DNA of 64,000 bases from Acinetobacter ihumii (GCF_900625095.1 NZ_LR130760.1:924417-988416), one strand, 5' to 3'. Positions 37,557-47,433 are shown, counted from the first letter of the stretch. Notes: a model not told the origin generated them from the letters alone. Numbers and translations are program-made.

Positions 37557-38699
37557 CTATCGTTCCACCTGCATTTGCGTCATCAAAAAATGCTCATCTT
37601 CACGCAAAATTTCAATCATGGGTTGAGTTAATTGTGCATAACGCCAACCCATTAAGTAATCTGGCAAATCTTGTTCATCGCCATGAAAAACGACATGTTG
37701 ATATAGCGCATTCATCCATTTTTTTCGCAATAGGACTTCTTTGGGAATGTGAGTATTATCCACGACATCTTGAATTAACTGCTGCATTTTTATACTGACA
37801 TGTTCTGAACATTGCTTAATTGGTCGTGCCAAACGTAATGGCCACTCACTCTCTGCGGGTAGAAATTTGAGCAAATCCAGAATAGTTTTACCATGTTCAC
37901 GAATGATGTTAGGACGAATATCCTTAATTTGAGAGAGCTGAAAATTATTTTTAGGATTTTTCTCCACCAGATCGATCATGGTTGAGTTCTTCAAAATAAA
38001 ACTACGCGGCTGATTTAAAGCTTTAATCAATTGCTCACGCCATACGCTCAGTTGCTGGAGCTGCATCAGTTGTTTGCGCGAATGACGATAATTACCAATA
38101 TCGGTATATAACAAATGAGTAGGTGTTTCTTTGGCAATTTCCTTGGTCAGACTCTGACAGTCTTCCAATACAAATTCATATTGATTTTTTTGCTGTAACT
38201 GCTGTTTAAGCTGATCTGCAAGTTGTAACAGATAGATCACATCATTTGCAGCGTAATTCAATTGTTCGGTGGTTAATGGTCGTGCCAACCAATCTGAACG
38301 GGTTTGGTCTTTATCAATTTCAATATTTAAAATGAGTTTCAAGGCATTTTGATAACTCACCTGTAAACCATGTCCTAGAAAAGACAGTGCAACTTGAGTA
38401 TCAAATACGTTTTGTAAGGCATCTTGCTGGGCATAGTGATAAATCAGATCTATATCTTCGCCACAAGCATGAAAAATATTTTGCTTTGCAGCATATAGCT
38501 GTTGCCAAAAAGGCTTTAAATCAAGCGTTGTACCGTCCAACAAATAGATTTGATGATTGACATTCACCTGAAATACACCCAGCTTAGGCCAAAGCGTATC
38601 CACTTTAATAAATTCAGTATCCAAACCATACACTGAACTTTGGTTCATTTGCTCAAGGACGTGAGCAAAATCATCTTGCTGCTGGATAAAATGAAACAT
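37557..38699 (-). CDS. rnd: Ribonuclease D
   Basis: 3'-5' exoribonuclease that trims tRNA and other small RNA 3' ends. The 380-residue protein has the DEDDy catalytic set: YGLDTEF (Asp and Glu), FHACGEDIDLIYHYAQ (Asp), and LNYAANDVIYLLQL (Tyr and Asp). An HRDC domain follows at about 205-285, then a helical C-terminal region. The start is the ATG at 38699; an in-frame TTG at 38717 is unlikely. ycgL follows downstream on the same strand. Confidence 0.94.
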   Translation of the reverse strand: MFHFIQQQDDFAHVLEQMNQSSVYGLDTEFIKVDTLWPKLGVFQVNVNHQIYLLDGTTLDLKPFWQQLYAAKQNIFHACGEDIDLIYHYAQQDALQNVFDTQVALSFLGHGLQVSYQNALKLILNIEIDKDQTRSDWLARPLTTEQLNYAANDVIYLLQLADQLKQQLQQKNQYEFVLEDCQSLTKEIAKETPTHLLYTDIGNYRHSRKQLMQLQQLSVWREQLIKALNQPRSFILKNSTMIDLVEKNPKNNFQLSQIKDIRPNIIREHGKTILDLLKFLPAESEWPLRLARPIKQCSEHVSIKMQQLIQDVVDNTHIPKEVLLRKKWMNALYQHVVFHGDEQDLPDYLMGWRYAQLTQPMIEILREDEHFLMTQMQVER

Positions 38700-38925
38700 G
38701 TTTTCTCGATTTAACAACTGGCGCAGTTAACTGCGTCCGTATATATAACACTACACGCTCAGTATATTCCACCTAAAGCATTATTAATGCTTTAATTTTT
38801 ATACAAAGTGATGACGATCCGATTCAATACTTTATTTTTTAATTTTTTTTACGAAACGATGGTGCTAATTTTTGTCACTCAATTCGCCACCTCTGGCACG
38901 TTTCACAGTATGAAATAAGAAATGC

Positions 38926-39522
38926 TTATTTCATACGCATACGATTATGCACTGCTTGACTCAAAGTATGACTATCGACATATTCCAATTCGCCACCTTG
39001 TGGTACGCCTTGGGCAATACGGGTCATATGAATTGGTAAATGTTTAGTTGCTTCAACCAGATAGTGGGCAGTTGCCTGTCCTTCTACCGTGGCATTAGTC
39101 GCCAAAATAACTTCTTCAATCTGTCCTTCACTTAAACGCTGAATCAGATAGGGAATACCAATTTCTTCAGGACCAATGCCGTCAAGGGGCGATAAATGCC
39201 CACCTAATACATGGTATTTACCGCGAAAACTACCACTTTGCTCAATCGCCATCACATCGGCGGGTGACTCCACCACACACAAAAGCTGTGAATCACGATC
39301 ATTGGATAAACAAATATCACAAATTTCGTTTTCAGTCAGTGAATGACAAATTTTACATTCGTGAATATGTGAAGATGCTTCATGTAACGCATGGGCAAGA
39401 CCAAATGCGCCTTCACGGTTTTTCATGAGCAAGTGCAACGCCATGCGTTGAGCCGACTTTGGCCCAACGCTGGGTAAAATTCGTAAAGCTTGAACCAACT
39501 GTTCAAATCGATCACTAAACAC
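38926..39522 (-). CDS. recR: Recombination mediator RecR
   Basis: Works with RecO and RecF to load RecA at single-strand gaps. The 198-residue protein has an N-terminal helix-hairpin-helix (RILPSVGPKSAQRMALHLL), a four-Cys zinc finger (CKICHSLTENEICDIC), a Toprim domain (LCVVESPADVMAIEQSGSF...YHVLGGHLSPLDGIGP) and the C-terminal Walker-B-like THMTRIAQGVPQGGELEYVD. It follows the ybaB gene at 36 bases, the standard order. Confidence 0.96.
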   Translation of the reverse strand: MFSDRFEQLVQALRILPSVGPKSAQRMALHLLMKNREGAFGLAHALHEASSHIHECKICHSLTENEICDICLSNDRDSQLLCVVESPADVMAIEQSGSFRGKYHVLGGHLSPLDGIGPEEIGIPYLIQRLSEGQIEEVILATNATVEGQATAHYLVEATKHLPIHMTRIAQGVPQGGELEYVDSHTLSQAVHNRMRMK

Positions 39523-39558
39523 AGAGGTTCCTCTGAAAGAAATGGCTTAATTTCAAAC

Positions 39559-39891
39559 TTAAAATAAGCCTGAAAGACCCGGTGGTAAACCCATACCTGA
39601 ATTTGCACCTTTGAGCTTTTCATCGGCAATTGCTTCGGCCTGACGTACTGCATCATTGACGGCGGCAGCAATCAAATCTTCAATCATATCTGGCTCATCT
39701 TGAAGTAGATCAGAACTAATCTCGATACGTTTCACCACAAAACGACCGGTCATAGTGACTTTAACCAACCCATTGCCCGCTTCTGCCTGAACTTCTGTGG
39801 TAGCAAGCTCAGCTTTCGCTTTCTTAACATTGCTTTCCATATCTTTTTGCATGCGCTGTGCTTGCTGCATCAGCATATTAATATTCATCAA
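39559..39891 (-). CDS. ybaB: YbaB/EbfC nucleoid-associated protein
   Basis: Small dimeric DNA-binding protein of the nucleoid. The 110 residues show the family helix ([25 protein letters not shown]), the strand region ([25 protein letters not shown]) and the C-terminal helix ([23 protein letters not shown]), ending in a flexible Gly/Pro/Leu tail. It lies directly upstream of recR. dnaX, often the preceding gene elsewhere, is not here; metZ is upstream instead. Confidence 0.95.
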   Translation of the reverse strand: MMNINMLMQQAQRMQKDMESNVKKAKAELATTEVQAEAGNGLVKVTMTGRFVVKRIEISSDLLQDEPDMIEDLIAAAVNDAVRQAEAIADEKLKGANSGMGLPPGLSGLF

Positions 39892-39927
39892 GTTTTCTCC
39901 AAAAAATTGAAATGAAATTTACCGAAA

Positions 39928-41118
39928 TCAAATGAGGGCTAAACCACGCTCTAAATCGCGAATAATATCTGAAATATCTTCAATGCCTACAGATACCCGA
40001 ATTAAACCTTCCTGAATTCCCGCAGCCTGTTTCGCTTCAGGCGATAATTTACCATGGGTGGTGGTCGCAGGATGAGTAATTGTCGATTTGACATCGCCCA
40101 AGTTACCCGTAATTGAAATAAATTGGGTATTGTCGATGACTTTCCAAGCCCCTTCACGACCACCTTTAACCACAAAGGAAACAATCCCACCAAAGCCATG
40201 CTGTTGTTTGGCGGCACGTTCATGCCCTATATGTTCAGGCAAACCTGCATAATACACTTTTTCAACTTTTTCATGTTGATTCAGCCATTCAGCCAGTTGC
40301 TGCGCGTTTTCACAATGTGCTTTCATTCTTAAACGTAATGTTTCCAGACCTTTTAAGAAAACCCATGCATTAAATGGACTCATTGAAGGACCCAGTGTAC
40401 GCACGACCCCAAACACTTCTTCAAGTAATTGATGGCTTCCAGTCACAGCCCCCCCTAAAGCACGTCCCTGCCCATCCAGATATTTGGTTGCTGAATATAC
40501 GACTAAATCTGCGCCCAATTTTAGGGGTTGCTGTAACACTGGCGTACAAAAACTATTATCAACGACCAACATTGCATTTTGTGAATGTGCAATTTCAGCC
40601 AATGCAGGAATATCTGCAATCTCTGCCAGAGGGTTCGATGGAGATTCGATAAATAAAATTTTGGTTTCTGGACGCATAGCATTTTTCCAAGCATCCAGAT
40701 CATTTAAATCAACAAAAGTGACGTCGACTGCAAACTTGGCAACATATTTTTCAAACAATGCCACAATTGAACCAAACACCGCACGCGAACAAATAACGTG
40801 ATCGCCCGCTTTTAAAAATGCCATACAGACTGACAAAATTGCGCCCATACCTGAACTGGTAGCAACAACACGTTCTGCTCCATCCATTGCAGCAAGACGT
40901 TTTTCAAACATGGCAACGGTTGGATTGGTAAAACGAGAATAAATATTTCCAGCCACTTCACCAGAAAATTTTGCCGCAGCTTCTGCTGCATTCTCATACA
41001 CAAACGACGAAGTTAGAAAAATCGGTTCAGCATGTTCCCCTTCAAAACTGCGAGTATGTCCTGTGCGAATAGCTAAGGTATCTAACTGGTATTCTAATTC
41101 ATCGTTTTGGCTATGCAT
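39928..41118 (-). CDS. metZ: O-succinylhomoserine sulfhydrylase
   Basis: PLP enzyme of the Cys/Met metabolism family that makes homocysteine directly from O-succinylhomoserine and sulfide. The 396-residue protein has the family motifs TLAIRTGHTRSFEGEHAEPI, YSRFTNPTVAMFEKRLAAM, LVVDNSFCTPVLQQPLKLGAD and the Schiff-base Lys in YSATKYLDGQGR, then HPATTTHGKLSPEAK. The start is the ATG at 41118, not an upstream in-frame TTG. Assignment to MetZ rather than MetB or MetY rests on overall sequence feel, so it is slightly less certain than the fold. Confidence 0.9.
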   Translation of the reverse strand: MHSQNDELEYQLDTLAIRTGHTRSFEGEHAEPIFLTSSFVYENAAEAAAKFSGEVAGNIYSRFTNPTVAMFEKRLAAMDGAERVVATSSGMGAILSVCMAFLKAGDHVICSRAVFGSIVALFEKYVAKFAVDVTFVDLNDLDAWKNAMRPETKILFIESPSNPLAEIADIPALAEIAHSQNAMLVVDNSFCTPVLQQPLKLGADLVVYSATKYLDGQGRALGGAVTGSHQLLEEVFGVVRTLGPSMSPFNAWVFLKGLETLRLRMKAHCENAQQLAEWLNQHEKVEKVYYAGLPEHIGHERAAKQQHGFGGIVSFVVKGGREGAWKVIDNTQFISITGNLGDVKSTITHPATTTHGKLSPEAKQAAGIQEGLIRVSVGIEDISDIIRDLERGLALI

Positions 41119-41252
41119 TGCTCTATTCTCAGTCAAAAGACCGCTCAATTGGGAAACTGCCAATATTTTGAGCGTCTAGGGTATTTAAGGTCAAGGTAAA
41201 AGATCAAATTATCGCTTAGACTTCAGTCAAACTTTGTCGGATGAGGAAAAAA

Positions 41253-42359
41253 ATGCAAAGAATGGAGTCATTTAAATCAGTTATCCATCAACAGCAGATT
41301 AAACTCAAGCATCTTTCAGCACGTATTTTCAACGAAAAATCACTTATTTTATCGCAAACCACCCCTTATCAAGTGATTGCGGAGTTTGAACAAACACAAA
41401 TTCGTTATTATGCGGCCGCTCAAAAACGTTATAAAGAGCCATTGGTCTTTGTGGCTCCGCTTGCCATTAATATGGCGATTTACGATCTTTATCCTTATCG
41501 CTCTCTAATTCAATATTTTCAAGGGCATGGTTTTGACGTTTATTTGATCGACTGGGGACGTTTAACCTATCGCGACCGCCATCTCAATTTCTTATCTTTT
41601 ATTGGTCAAGCCTTACCAAAATATATTCAAGTCATTCGTGAGCATTCGCAAAGCGATGAAATTTCACTGCATGGCTGGAGTATGGCTGGAATTTTTGTCT
41701 TGCTCTACAGTGCATTAAATCAGCCGAATTATGTTAAAAATTTGATTGTATTGGGCAGCCCGATTGACAGCTATGCCTCAGGACGTATTGGTAAGCTCTA
41801 TGAATGGGTGCATAAAAATATTGATCGCAATAAGAAACTTCAGCAACGTATTTATAATGGATTACCAAAACGTTTCATTCATAGTCCGGGCATTTTAAAT
41901 GCACTGGGTTTTAAAATTCTTGACCCGAAAGGCTGGATCGTCGGACATATCCAACTACTTAAAAATCTGGAAAATAAAAAACTGGTTCAGGAACATGCAA
42001 CGCTTGGAAACTTTTTAAATAACATGATTGATTATCCCGGAGGCATTAATCAGGACATGCTATTTAATGTCTGGCTACAAAATCCACTTAAACATGGTTC
42101 AATTCAACTTAAAAATCAAATCATCGAATTAAAAAATATTCAATCTTCCTTATTGGTGGGCGCAGGTCGTAGTGACCAGTTGGTTACAGCAGACGCAGTA
42201 AAACCACTGACCCAATTGACAAAGAGTAGTGATGTCACGTTTACTCTAATTCCCGGTGGGCATTTAGGGCTCATGTCCAGTCAGGCCAGTTCAGAAGAAT
42301 TTTGGCCAATGTTTAAAGATTGGTTAGCACAACGTTCAACACACATCAAAAATGAGTAG
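41253..42359 (+). CDS. PHA-synthase-like alpha/beta hydrolase with a serine nucleophile
   Basis: A 368-residue cytoplasmic protein related to class III polyhydroxyalkanoate synthase PhaC: FVAPLAINMAIYDLYPYRSLIQYF, FDVYLIDWGRLTYRDRHLNF, then the nucleophile elbow HGWSMAG with Ser at about 143, Asp in LLVGAGRSDQLV and His in IPGGHLGLMSS. True synthases use Cys at the elbow (GxCxGG). Ser here points to a hydrolase or thioesterase instead. GAGGA six bases before 41253 marks the start. A 3-hydroxyisobutyrate-dehydrogenase-family gene follows after three bases, so the two are coupled. Confidence 0.82.
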   Translation: MQRMESFKSVIHQQQIKLKHLSARIFNEKSLILSQTTPYQVIAEFEQTQIRYYAAAQKRYKEPLVFVAPLAINMAIYDLYPYRSLIQYFQGHGFDVYLIDWGRLTYRDRHLNFLSFIGQALPKYIQVIREHSQSDEISLHGWSMAGIFVLLYSALNQPNYVKNLIVLGSPIDSYASGRIGKLYEWVHKNIDRNKKLQQRIYNGLPKRFIHSPGILNALGFKILDPKGWIVGHIQLLKNLENKKLVQEHATLGNFLNNMIDYPGGINQDMLFNVWLQNPLKHGSIQLKNQIIELKNIQSSLLVGAGRSDQLVTADAVKPLTQLTKSSDVTFTLIPGGHLGLMSSQASSEEFWPMFKDWLAQRSTHIKNE

Positions 42360-42362
42360 ATT

Positions 42363-43235
42363 ATGATTCAATCAGTTGCATTTATTGGTCTTGGCGCGAT
42401 GGGTTATCGTATGGCATCGCATTTACCTAAACATTTCGATACAGTTTATGTTTGGAATCGAAATACCGATAAATCCAAGCAACATGCAACTGAATATGGG
42501 ACTCAGGCTGTTGATCTGGCTCAAGCAGTACAAGCAGATATTATCTTTTCATGTTTGCCAACCAGCCATGATGTGGAAAATCTGATTCAGCAGGTGGAAT
42601 TAAAATCAGGCAGTATCTGGGTTGACTGTACCAGCGGTGTGCCGGATTCAGCACGTACACTCTCTACACTTCTTAAAGCCAAAGGCGTTGATTATCTGGA
42701 TGCACCCGTTAGTGGGCAAACCATCGGTGCCGATAATGCAACATTAACGGTGATGGTGGGTGGAGATCAGCTCGCTTTTGAAAAAGCATTACCTGCCATT
42801 CAGGCTTTTGGCAAACTCATCAAACATGTCGGTACATCTGGAGCAGGTTTTGCAGTAAAAGCCGTGAATAATATGCTGCTCGCAGTGAACTTATGGTCTG
42901 TTGCAGAAGGTTTTACGACCTTAAAAGCGCACGGTGTAAACTTAAATGAAGCCCTCGATTGTATTAATGCATCGAGTGGTAAAAGTGGTGTCACTGAAAC
43001 GGTCTTGCCGCAGCGTATTTTAAATCGTAGCTTTCCTGTAACCTTCGGTTTACCACTATTGGCTAAAGATACAGGTATCGCACTGGATTTAATCCGTGAA
43101 GCCAATCTTCCTGCACCTGTGATCGCACTCACTCAAAGCTTAATTCAGGCTGCCAGTGCAACTGCCGAAGACAATAGTGACTTTTCGGCTGCCATAAAAA
43201 TGTATGAATCATGGAGCAAAATAACAATTGAATAA
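42363..43235 (+). CDS. NAD(P)-dependent beta-hydroxyacid dehydrogenase (HIBADH family)
   Basis: A 290-residue oxidoreductase of the 3-hydroxyisobutyrate / 2-hydroxy-3-oxopropionate dehydrogenase family. The Rossmann motif is FIGLGAMGYRMASHL (about 7-21). The substrate motif DAPVSGQTIGADNATLTVMVGG and the catalytic Lys region GFAVKAVNNMLLAVNLWSVAEG are intact, as is LPLLAKDTGIAL. It starts three bases after the PHA-synthase-like hydrolase, which suggests work on related 3-hydroxyacyl or hydroxyacid compounds. The true substrate is unknown. Confidence 0.88.
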   Translation: MIQSVAFIGLGAMGYRMASHLPKHFDTVYVWNRNTDKSKQHATEYGTQAVDLAQAVQADIIFSCLPTSHDVENLIQQVELKSGSIWVDCTSGVPDSARTLSTLLKAKGVDYLDAPVSGQTIGADNATLTVMVGGDQLAFEKALPAIQAFGKLIKHVGTSGAGFAVKAVNNMLLAVNLWSVAEGFTTLKAHGVNLNEALDCINASSGKSGVTETVLPQRILNRSFPVTFGLPLLAKDTGIALDLIREANLPAPVIALTQSLIQAASATAEDNSDFSAAIKMYESWSKITIE

Positions 43236-43325
43236 GGATTGATCATTGCTTTTTATTGTAATACCCCTATATTTAGAAATAGGTCGTTACATTTATCGAT
43301 ACCGATTGAAAAAGAGGACACTCAT

Positions 43326-43595
43326 ATGAATAAGTTTGCTATTGTACTTTTTACTGGCATGATCACACTTGCTGGAGTTTCAGTGCATGCTGCAACACCT
43401 GAACAAGAGTGTAAACAGCTTCAGGATGACTCTAACCTTATCTATGCAGCAAAAGGTTTCTGCTTTAAAGATCCAGAAGCCAAGGCAAAATATGGCAATG
43501 AAAACTGTCATACCACCAAACCAAAATTTTCAGATAAAGAACAGCAACGTCTTGACCAGATTGCACAGCGTCAGAAAGAACTGAACTGTAAATAA
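43326..43595 (+). CDS. YARHG-domain exported small protein
   Basis: An 89-residue protein with a signal peptide ending at SVHA|ATPEQE and a YARHG-like domain: NLIYAAKGFCFKDPEAKAKYGNENC. Four Cys in the mature part (ECKQL, GFCF, NENC, LNC) could form two disulfides in the periplasm. YARHG domains are common in exported proteins, but their role is unclear. The frame is open from 43239; GAGGA before the ATG at 43326 and the signal peptide fix the start. Confidence 0.78.
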   Translation: MNKFAIVLFTGMITLAGVSVHAATPEQECKQLQDDSNLIYAAKGFCFKDPEAKAKYGNENCHTTKPKFSDKEQQRLDQIAQRQKELNCK

Positions 43596-43631
43596 GATAA
43601 AAACATAGTCAGATGTTTGAAGGATAGTAAT

Positions 43632-44045
43632 ATGACCTATGATGATCAGAATATTTTCGCGCGTATTATCCGTGGTGAACTACCAGCGATTAAGTTATAT
43701 GAGGACGATCAAGTACTTGCATTTATGGACATTATGCCGCAAGCAGATGGTCATGCTTTAGTCATTCCTAAAGTTCCTGCGGTGACTTTATTGGATTTAC
43801 CGCCTGAAGCTGCTGCCTATACCATTCAAATCGTACAAAAAGTGGCGCAAGCCATGAAAAAAGCACTGGATGTAGAAGGTATTGTATTGATGCAACTGTC
43901 TGGTGAATCTGCGGGGCAAACTGTTCCTCATGTACATTTTCACTTAATTCCAAGTTCAATTCATCAACTGGGTCGTCACGCCGCACAAATGGGTGATCAG
44001 GAAAAAATTAAACAACTGGCAGAGAAAATTAAAGCGCAACTTTAA
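43632..44045 (+). CDS. HIT family nucleotide-binding protein
   Basis: A 137-residue HIT-superfamily hydrolase or transferase acting on nucleotide phosphoramidates or dinucleotides. IFARIIRGELPAIKLYEDD and ALVIPKVPAVTLLDL fit the HinT-like branch, and the histidine triad is HVHFHLIP. AAGGA seven bases before the ATG sets the start; the upstream in-frame TTG at 43617 is not needed. A strong terminator follows. Confidence 0.93.
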   Translation: MTYDDQNIFARIIRGELPAIKLYEDDQVLAFMDIMPQADGHALVIPKVPAVTLLDLPPEAAAYTIQIVQKVAQAMKKALDVEGIVLMQLSGESAGQTVPHVHFHLIPSSIHQLGRHAAQMGDQEKIKQLAEKIKAQL

Positions 44046-44062
44046 TTAGATCGTCATTCAAC

Positions 44063-44088
44063 AAAAATGGAGCTTCGGCTCCATTTTT
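44063..44088 (+). terminator. Terminator of the HIT gene
   Basis: Perfect stem AAAAATGGAGC / GCTCCATTTTT closed by the very stable TTCG tetraloop, ending in a T run, 18 bases after the stop. Confidence 0.93.
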
Positions 44089-44298
44089 TATATAACAACA
44101 ATAAAATCAATAACTAAAATTCACTCTATTTGATCATTTGTCACCAAACTGTCATGTGTTATTCACCCCTTTGTAACAAAGTTTATTGATACTGCTTAGC
44201 AAGTTGGTGAGCTTCTGTAATTTTTTGTACATAAGCAAACTTAAAAAAATAGTGAACTTAGGCATATGCCACTGAACTTGTGTTTTGGAGAAATCTCA

Positions 44299-45390
44299 AT
44301 GAAAAAATTGCTTATCGCTGCCGCAGTATCAACACTTAGCATCACCGCAGCGCAAGCAGCGCCAACTTTGTACGGTAAACTTAATGTTACCTTAGACCAA
44401 GTTGATAATAACGATTTTGCAGGCAATGATGTCACTGCACTCAATTCAAATGCTTCACGTATCGGGGTAAAAGGTGAAGAAAAATTAACAGATAAAGTAT
44501 CTGCGGTTTATTTGGCAGAATGGGCAATTTCGACAGATGGTTCAGGTTCAGATACCGACTTGAGCATGCGTAACCGTTTTCTGGGTTTAAAGTTCAATAA
44601 AATCGGGACACTAAAAGCAGGTCGTTATGATACTTATCTAAAAACTGCTGCTGGCAATAATCAGGATATCTATAACGATCACACGATCTTGGATATGACG
44701 GCTGTACTTCATGGTGAAGAGCGTTCAAACAATGCCATTGGTTTTGAAACAGACAAAGAGCTGATCGTACCGGGTTTACAATTTAACATCATGGCACAAC
44801 AAGGTGAAGATTCTAAAACCGATAATACTGCCAATGGTCAGGAGGGTAAGCGTGATGGTTTTGGCGATGGAATCTCAACCTCGTTAACCTACGAAAATAA
44901 AGATTATGGCTTGGCTGCTGCCATTGCAGGCAATTTCGGGGTTGCAGGAAAATATAATGCTCACAGTCTTTCGGGCATTTACTCAGATGCAATCCGTATT
45001 ACAGGATCATTTGATTTTGCAAAAGCTGGTGTAAGCGGTCTGGTATTGGGTGCTTTATGGCAAAATGCCCAACCTACTGATGATACTGTGACCACTGGTA
45101 CGGGTACTGCTTTAAAATCATTTAAGGGCTTGGAAGAAGATGCTTATGCTATTACTGCTGCGTATATCATTCCGTCTACCCCATGGAAGATTAAAGGCGA
45201 ATACCTGGAATCAAATACATCAGTCGATAATCAATCTCACCGTAAAATTTCTCAATATGGTTTAGGCGTAGACTATAATTTTAATAAACAAGCCCGTTTT
45301 TATGGCGTATTGGCTCAACAAAAACGTGATTGGGTATCAGACGATGACAAGAAAACCGTCGTGGGTGTAGGGATGGAATATAACTTCTAA
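44299..45390 (+). CDS. Outer-membrane porin (general porin family)
   Basis: A 363-residue precursor with a signal peptide (MKKLLIAAAVSTLSITAAQA|APTLYGKLNVTLDQV). The mature protein starts with the first strand of Gram-negative porins. NASRIGVKGEEKL, VYLAEWAIS and MRNRFLGLKFNKIGTLKAGRYDTYLK are the usual porin landmarks, and the last residue of VGVGMEYNF is the C-terminal Phe needed for outer-membrane assembly. It should form a trimeric diffusion pore. Substrate preference cannot be read. GGAG lies 10 bases before the ATG. Confidence 0.9.
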   Translation: MKKLLIAAAVSTLSITAAQAAPTLYGKLNVTLDQVDNNDFAGNDVTALNSNASRIGVKGEEKLTDKVSAVYLAEWAISTDGSGSDTDLSMRNRFLGLKFNKIGTLKAGRYDTYLKTAAGNNQDIYNDHTILDMTAVLHGEERSNNAIGFETDKELIVPGLQFNIMAQQGEDSKTDNTANGQEGKRDGFGDGISTSLTYENKDYGLAAAIAGNFGVAGKYNAHSLSGIYSDAIRITGSFDFAKAGVSGLVLGALWQNAQPTDDTVTTGTGTALKSFKGLEEDAYAITAAYIIPSTPWKIKGEYLESNTSVDNQSHRKISQYGLGVDYNFNKQARFYGVLAQQKRDWVSDDDKKTVVGVGMEYNF

Positions 45391-45410
45391 TCTCTAAATC
45401 GCGACCAAAT

Positions 45411-45442
45411 AAAAGGGCACAATCAATGCGTTGTGCCCTTTT
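45411..45442. terminator. Bidirectional terminator between porin and tsaD
   Basis: Perfect 12 bp stem AAAAGGGCACAA / TTGTGCCCTTTT with an 8-base loop, between the porin (+) and the tsaD stop (-). Confidence 0.9.
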
Positions 45443-45466
45443 ATTTTTTACTCAATTTTTTTAGTC

Positions 45467-46483
45467 TTATACTTCGTTTGGATTTTTTAATTCCGTCATC
45501 GGCCATCTTGGCGTCGTGGTCACTTCCAGACCATCATGCTGCCCCGCTTTTAAGCGTTCATAACCTGCAAATGCAATCATGGCACCATTATCTGTGCATA
45601 GCGCAGGCTCAGCGTAGTAGACTTGAGCCTTAATTTTTTTCAATGCTGTTTCTAATTGCTCACGTAAACGCAAGTTAGCACTCACACCACCTGCAATCAC
45701 TAAACGTTTTAAACCTGTTTGCTTCAATGCCTTGACTGATTTTTTAGCTAAAGTATCGACAATCGCTTCCTGAAAGGATGCAGCAATATCCGCATCCCGA
45801 TTTTCTTCACCCAATTTTTTAAGCTGAACCGAAACTGCTGTTTTTAAACCACTGAATGAAAAATCTAAACCTTGATGTAACATTGGGCGTGGAAAATCAA
45901 ACGCTTGTGGGTTACCTTGCAAAGCGAGTTTTGCAATATTTGGCCCACCCGGATAAGGCAAATTCATCATTTTAGCGACTTTATCAAATGCTTCACCGGC
46001 TGCATCATCAATCGACTCACCTAATAGTTCATATTGTCCAATACCGTAGGCGGCCATAAGCTGCGTATGTCCACCAGATACCAGTAACGCGACAAATGGG
46101 AACTCGGGTGGTGTGGTAGACAAGAGAGGTGCCAACATATGACCTTCCATATGATGCACCCCAATTGCAGGCTTATCCAACGCTAACGCCAATGTACGTC
46201 CAAACAAGGCTCCTGTCATCAGTGCACCCATTAAACCTGGTCCACGTGTATAAGCGACTGCATCAATATCTTGCTTATTCAATTGACTTTGCTCAAGCAA
46301 TTCATTCAATAATGGAATCAGTTTACGCACATGGTCACGTGAAGCCAGTTCTGGTACCACCCCCCCATATTCCGCATGAAGTTTAATTTGACTGTAAAGC
46401 ACCTGTCCACGCAGTCCCTGCTCGCTGTCATAAATCGCCAAGCCAGTTTCGTCACAAGAGGTTTCCAAGCCTAAAACAATCAT
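45467..46483 (-). CDS. tsaD: tRNA N6-adenosine threonylcarbamoyltransferase
   Basis: Transfers the threonylcarbamoyl group to A37 of ANN-decoding tRNAs, with TsaB and TsaE. The 338-residue ASKHA-fold protein has the N-terminal [16 protein letters not shown], the metal-binding [21 protein letters not shown], the [15 protein letters not shown] motif, [13 protein letters not shown] and the C-terminal [19 protein letters not shown]. All key residues are present. It is divergent from rpsU, a classic gammaproteobacterial arrangement. Confidence 0.97.
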   Translation of the reverse strand: MIVLGLETSCDETGLAIYDSEQGLRGQVLYSQIKLHAEYGGVVPELASRDHVRKLIPLLNELLEQSQLNKQDIDAVAYTRGPGLMGALMTGALFGRTLALALDKPAIGVHHMEGHMLAPLLSTTPPEFPFVALLVSGGHTQLMAAYGIGQYELLGESIDDAAGEAFDKVAKMMNLPYPGGPNIAKLALQGNPQAFDFPRPMLHQGLDFSFSGLKTAVSVQLKKLGEENRDADIAASFQEAIVDTLAKKSVKALKQTGLKRLVIAGGVSANLRLREQLETALKKIKAQVYYAEPALCTDNGAMIAFAGYERLKAGQHDGLEVTTTPRWPMTELKNPNEV

Positions 46484-46629
46484 TAAAATGCCTATATTTT
46501 TACGACTAAAATTCTGCCAGAGCTATTATAGACTTGTGATATCAGTTGTAAATGAGTAAAATACTGACCTTCACTTGTCATCAAGGGCAATCCTGCGCTT
46601 GATGTTATCCATAATCTAGAGGATTTTAC

Positions 46630-46845
46630 ATGCCACAAGTTAAGTTGAAAGAAGGCGAACCAGTAGACGTAGCAATCCGTCGTTTCAAGCGTTCATGCGA
46701 AAAAGCAGGTGTTTTAGCTGACGTTCGTAAGCGCGAGTTCTACGAAAAACCGACTCAAGAACGTAAGCGTAAAAAAGCTGCTGCTGTTAAGCGTTACCAA
46801 AAGAAATTGGCACGCGAATCTGTACGTACTACTCGCCTTTACTAA
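46630..46845 (+). CDS. rpsU: 30S ribosomal protein S21
   Basis: A 71-residue basic protein of the small subunit, near the mRNA 3' end-binding region of 16S r[23 protein letters not shown] and the C-terminal [20 protein letters not shown] are characteristic. It lies opposite tsaD, as usual. Here rpsU is followed by a YqeY-family gene 31 bases later rather than by dnaG and rpoD, which differs from the E. coli macromolecular synthesis operon. Confidence 0.97.
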
Positions 46846-46876
46846 TTAATTTGTGATTGACTGTCTGGAAAATTAA

Positions 46877-47323
46877 ATGACTACTTTGAAAAGCCAAATA
46901 ACTGAAGTTTTAAAAGCAACTATGCGTGCTAAAGAAATGGACAAGTTAACGGTGATTCGTGGTTTACAGGCAGCAATTAAGCAAATCGAAGTCGATGAGC
47001 GCGTAGAGCTTGACGATTCGCAAGTTCTTGCGGTCATTGAAAAGCAAATTAAACAGCGTAAAGAATCGGTCAAAGCCTTTGAAGGCGCAGGCCGTGATGA
47101 TTTAGCTAGTAAAGAACAAGCCGAAATTGAGGTGTTATCCCAATTTCTACCAGAAGCTATGACTGAGGAAGAGCTTGATTCTCTCATTGAGCAAACGATT
47201 GCTGCTCAAGGTGCTACTAGCATGAAAGATATGGGTAAGGTGATGAACTCTCTACGTCCGATCATAGCCGGACGTGCCGATCCTGCACAAGTTTCTGCCA
47301 AAATTAAAGCCAAACTCAGCTGA
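46877..47323 (+). CDS. GatB/YqeY domain protein
   Basis: A 148-residue helical protein of the YqeY family, related to the tRNA-binding C-terminal domain of GatB. It has LKATMRAKEMDKLTVIRGLQAA, VLAVIEKQIKQRKESVKAFEGAGR, EQAEIEVLSQFLPEAMTEEEL and MGKVMNSLRPIIAGRADPAQVSAKIK. A tRNA-related role is assumed from the fold but not established. It lies 31 bases after rpsU and is probably co-transcribed with it. Confidence 0.93.
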   Translation: MTTLKSQITEVLKATMRAKEMDKLTVIRGLQAAIKQIEVDERVELDDSQVLAVIEKQIKQRKESVKAFEGAGRDDLASKEQAEIEVLSQFLPEAMTEEELDSLIEQTIAAQGATSMKDMGKVMNSLRPIIAGRADPAQVSAKIKAKLS

Positions 47324-47433
47324 TCTTTCTTATTCAACTTAGTTTTTCTTTTCTCTCTTTAAATCAATGTGATTGAATAGATTTCAACATTCACATGATT
47401 CGTCTATATTTATTTGATCTTTTCGTCAGTTTT

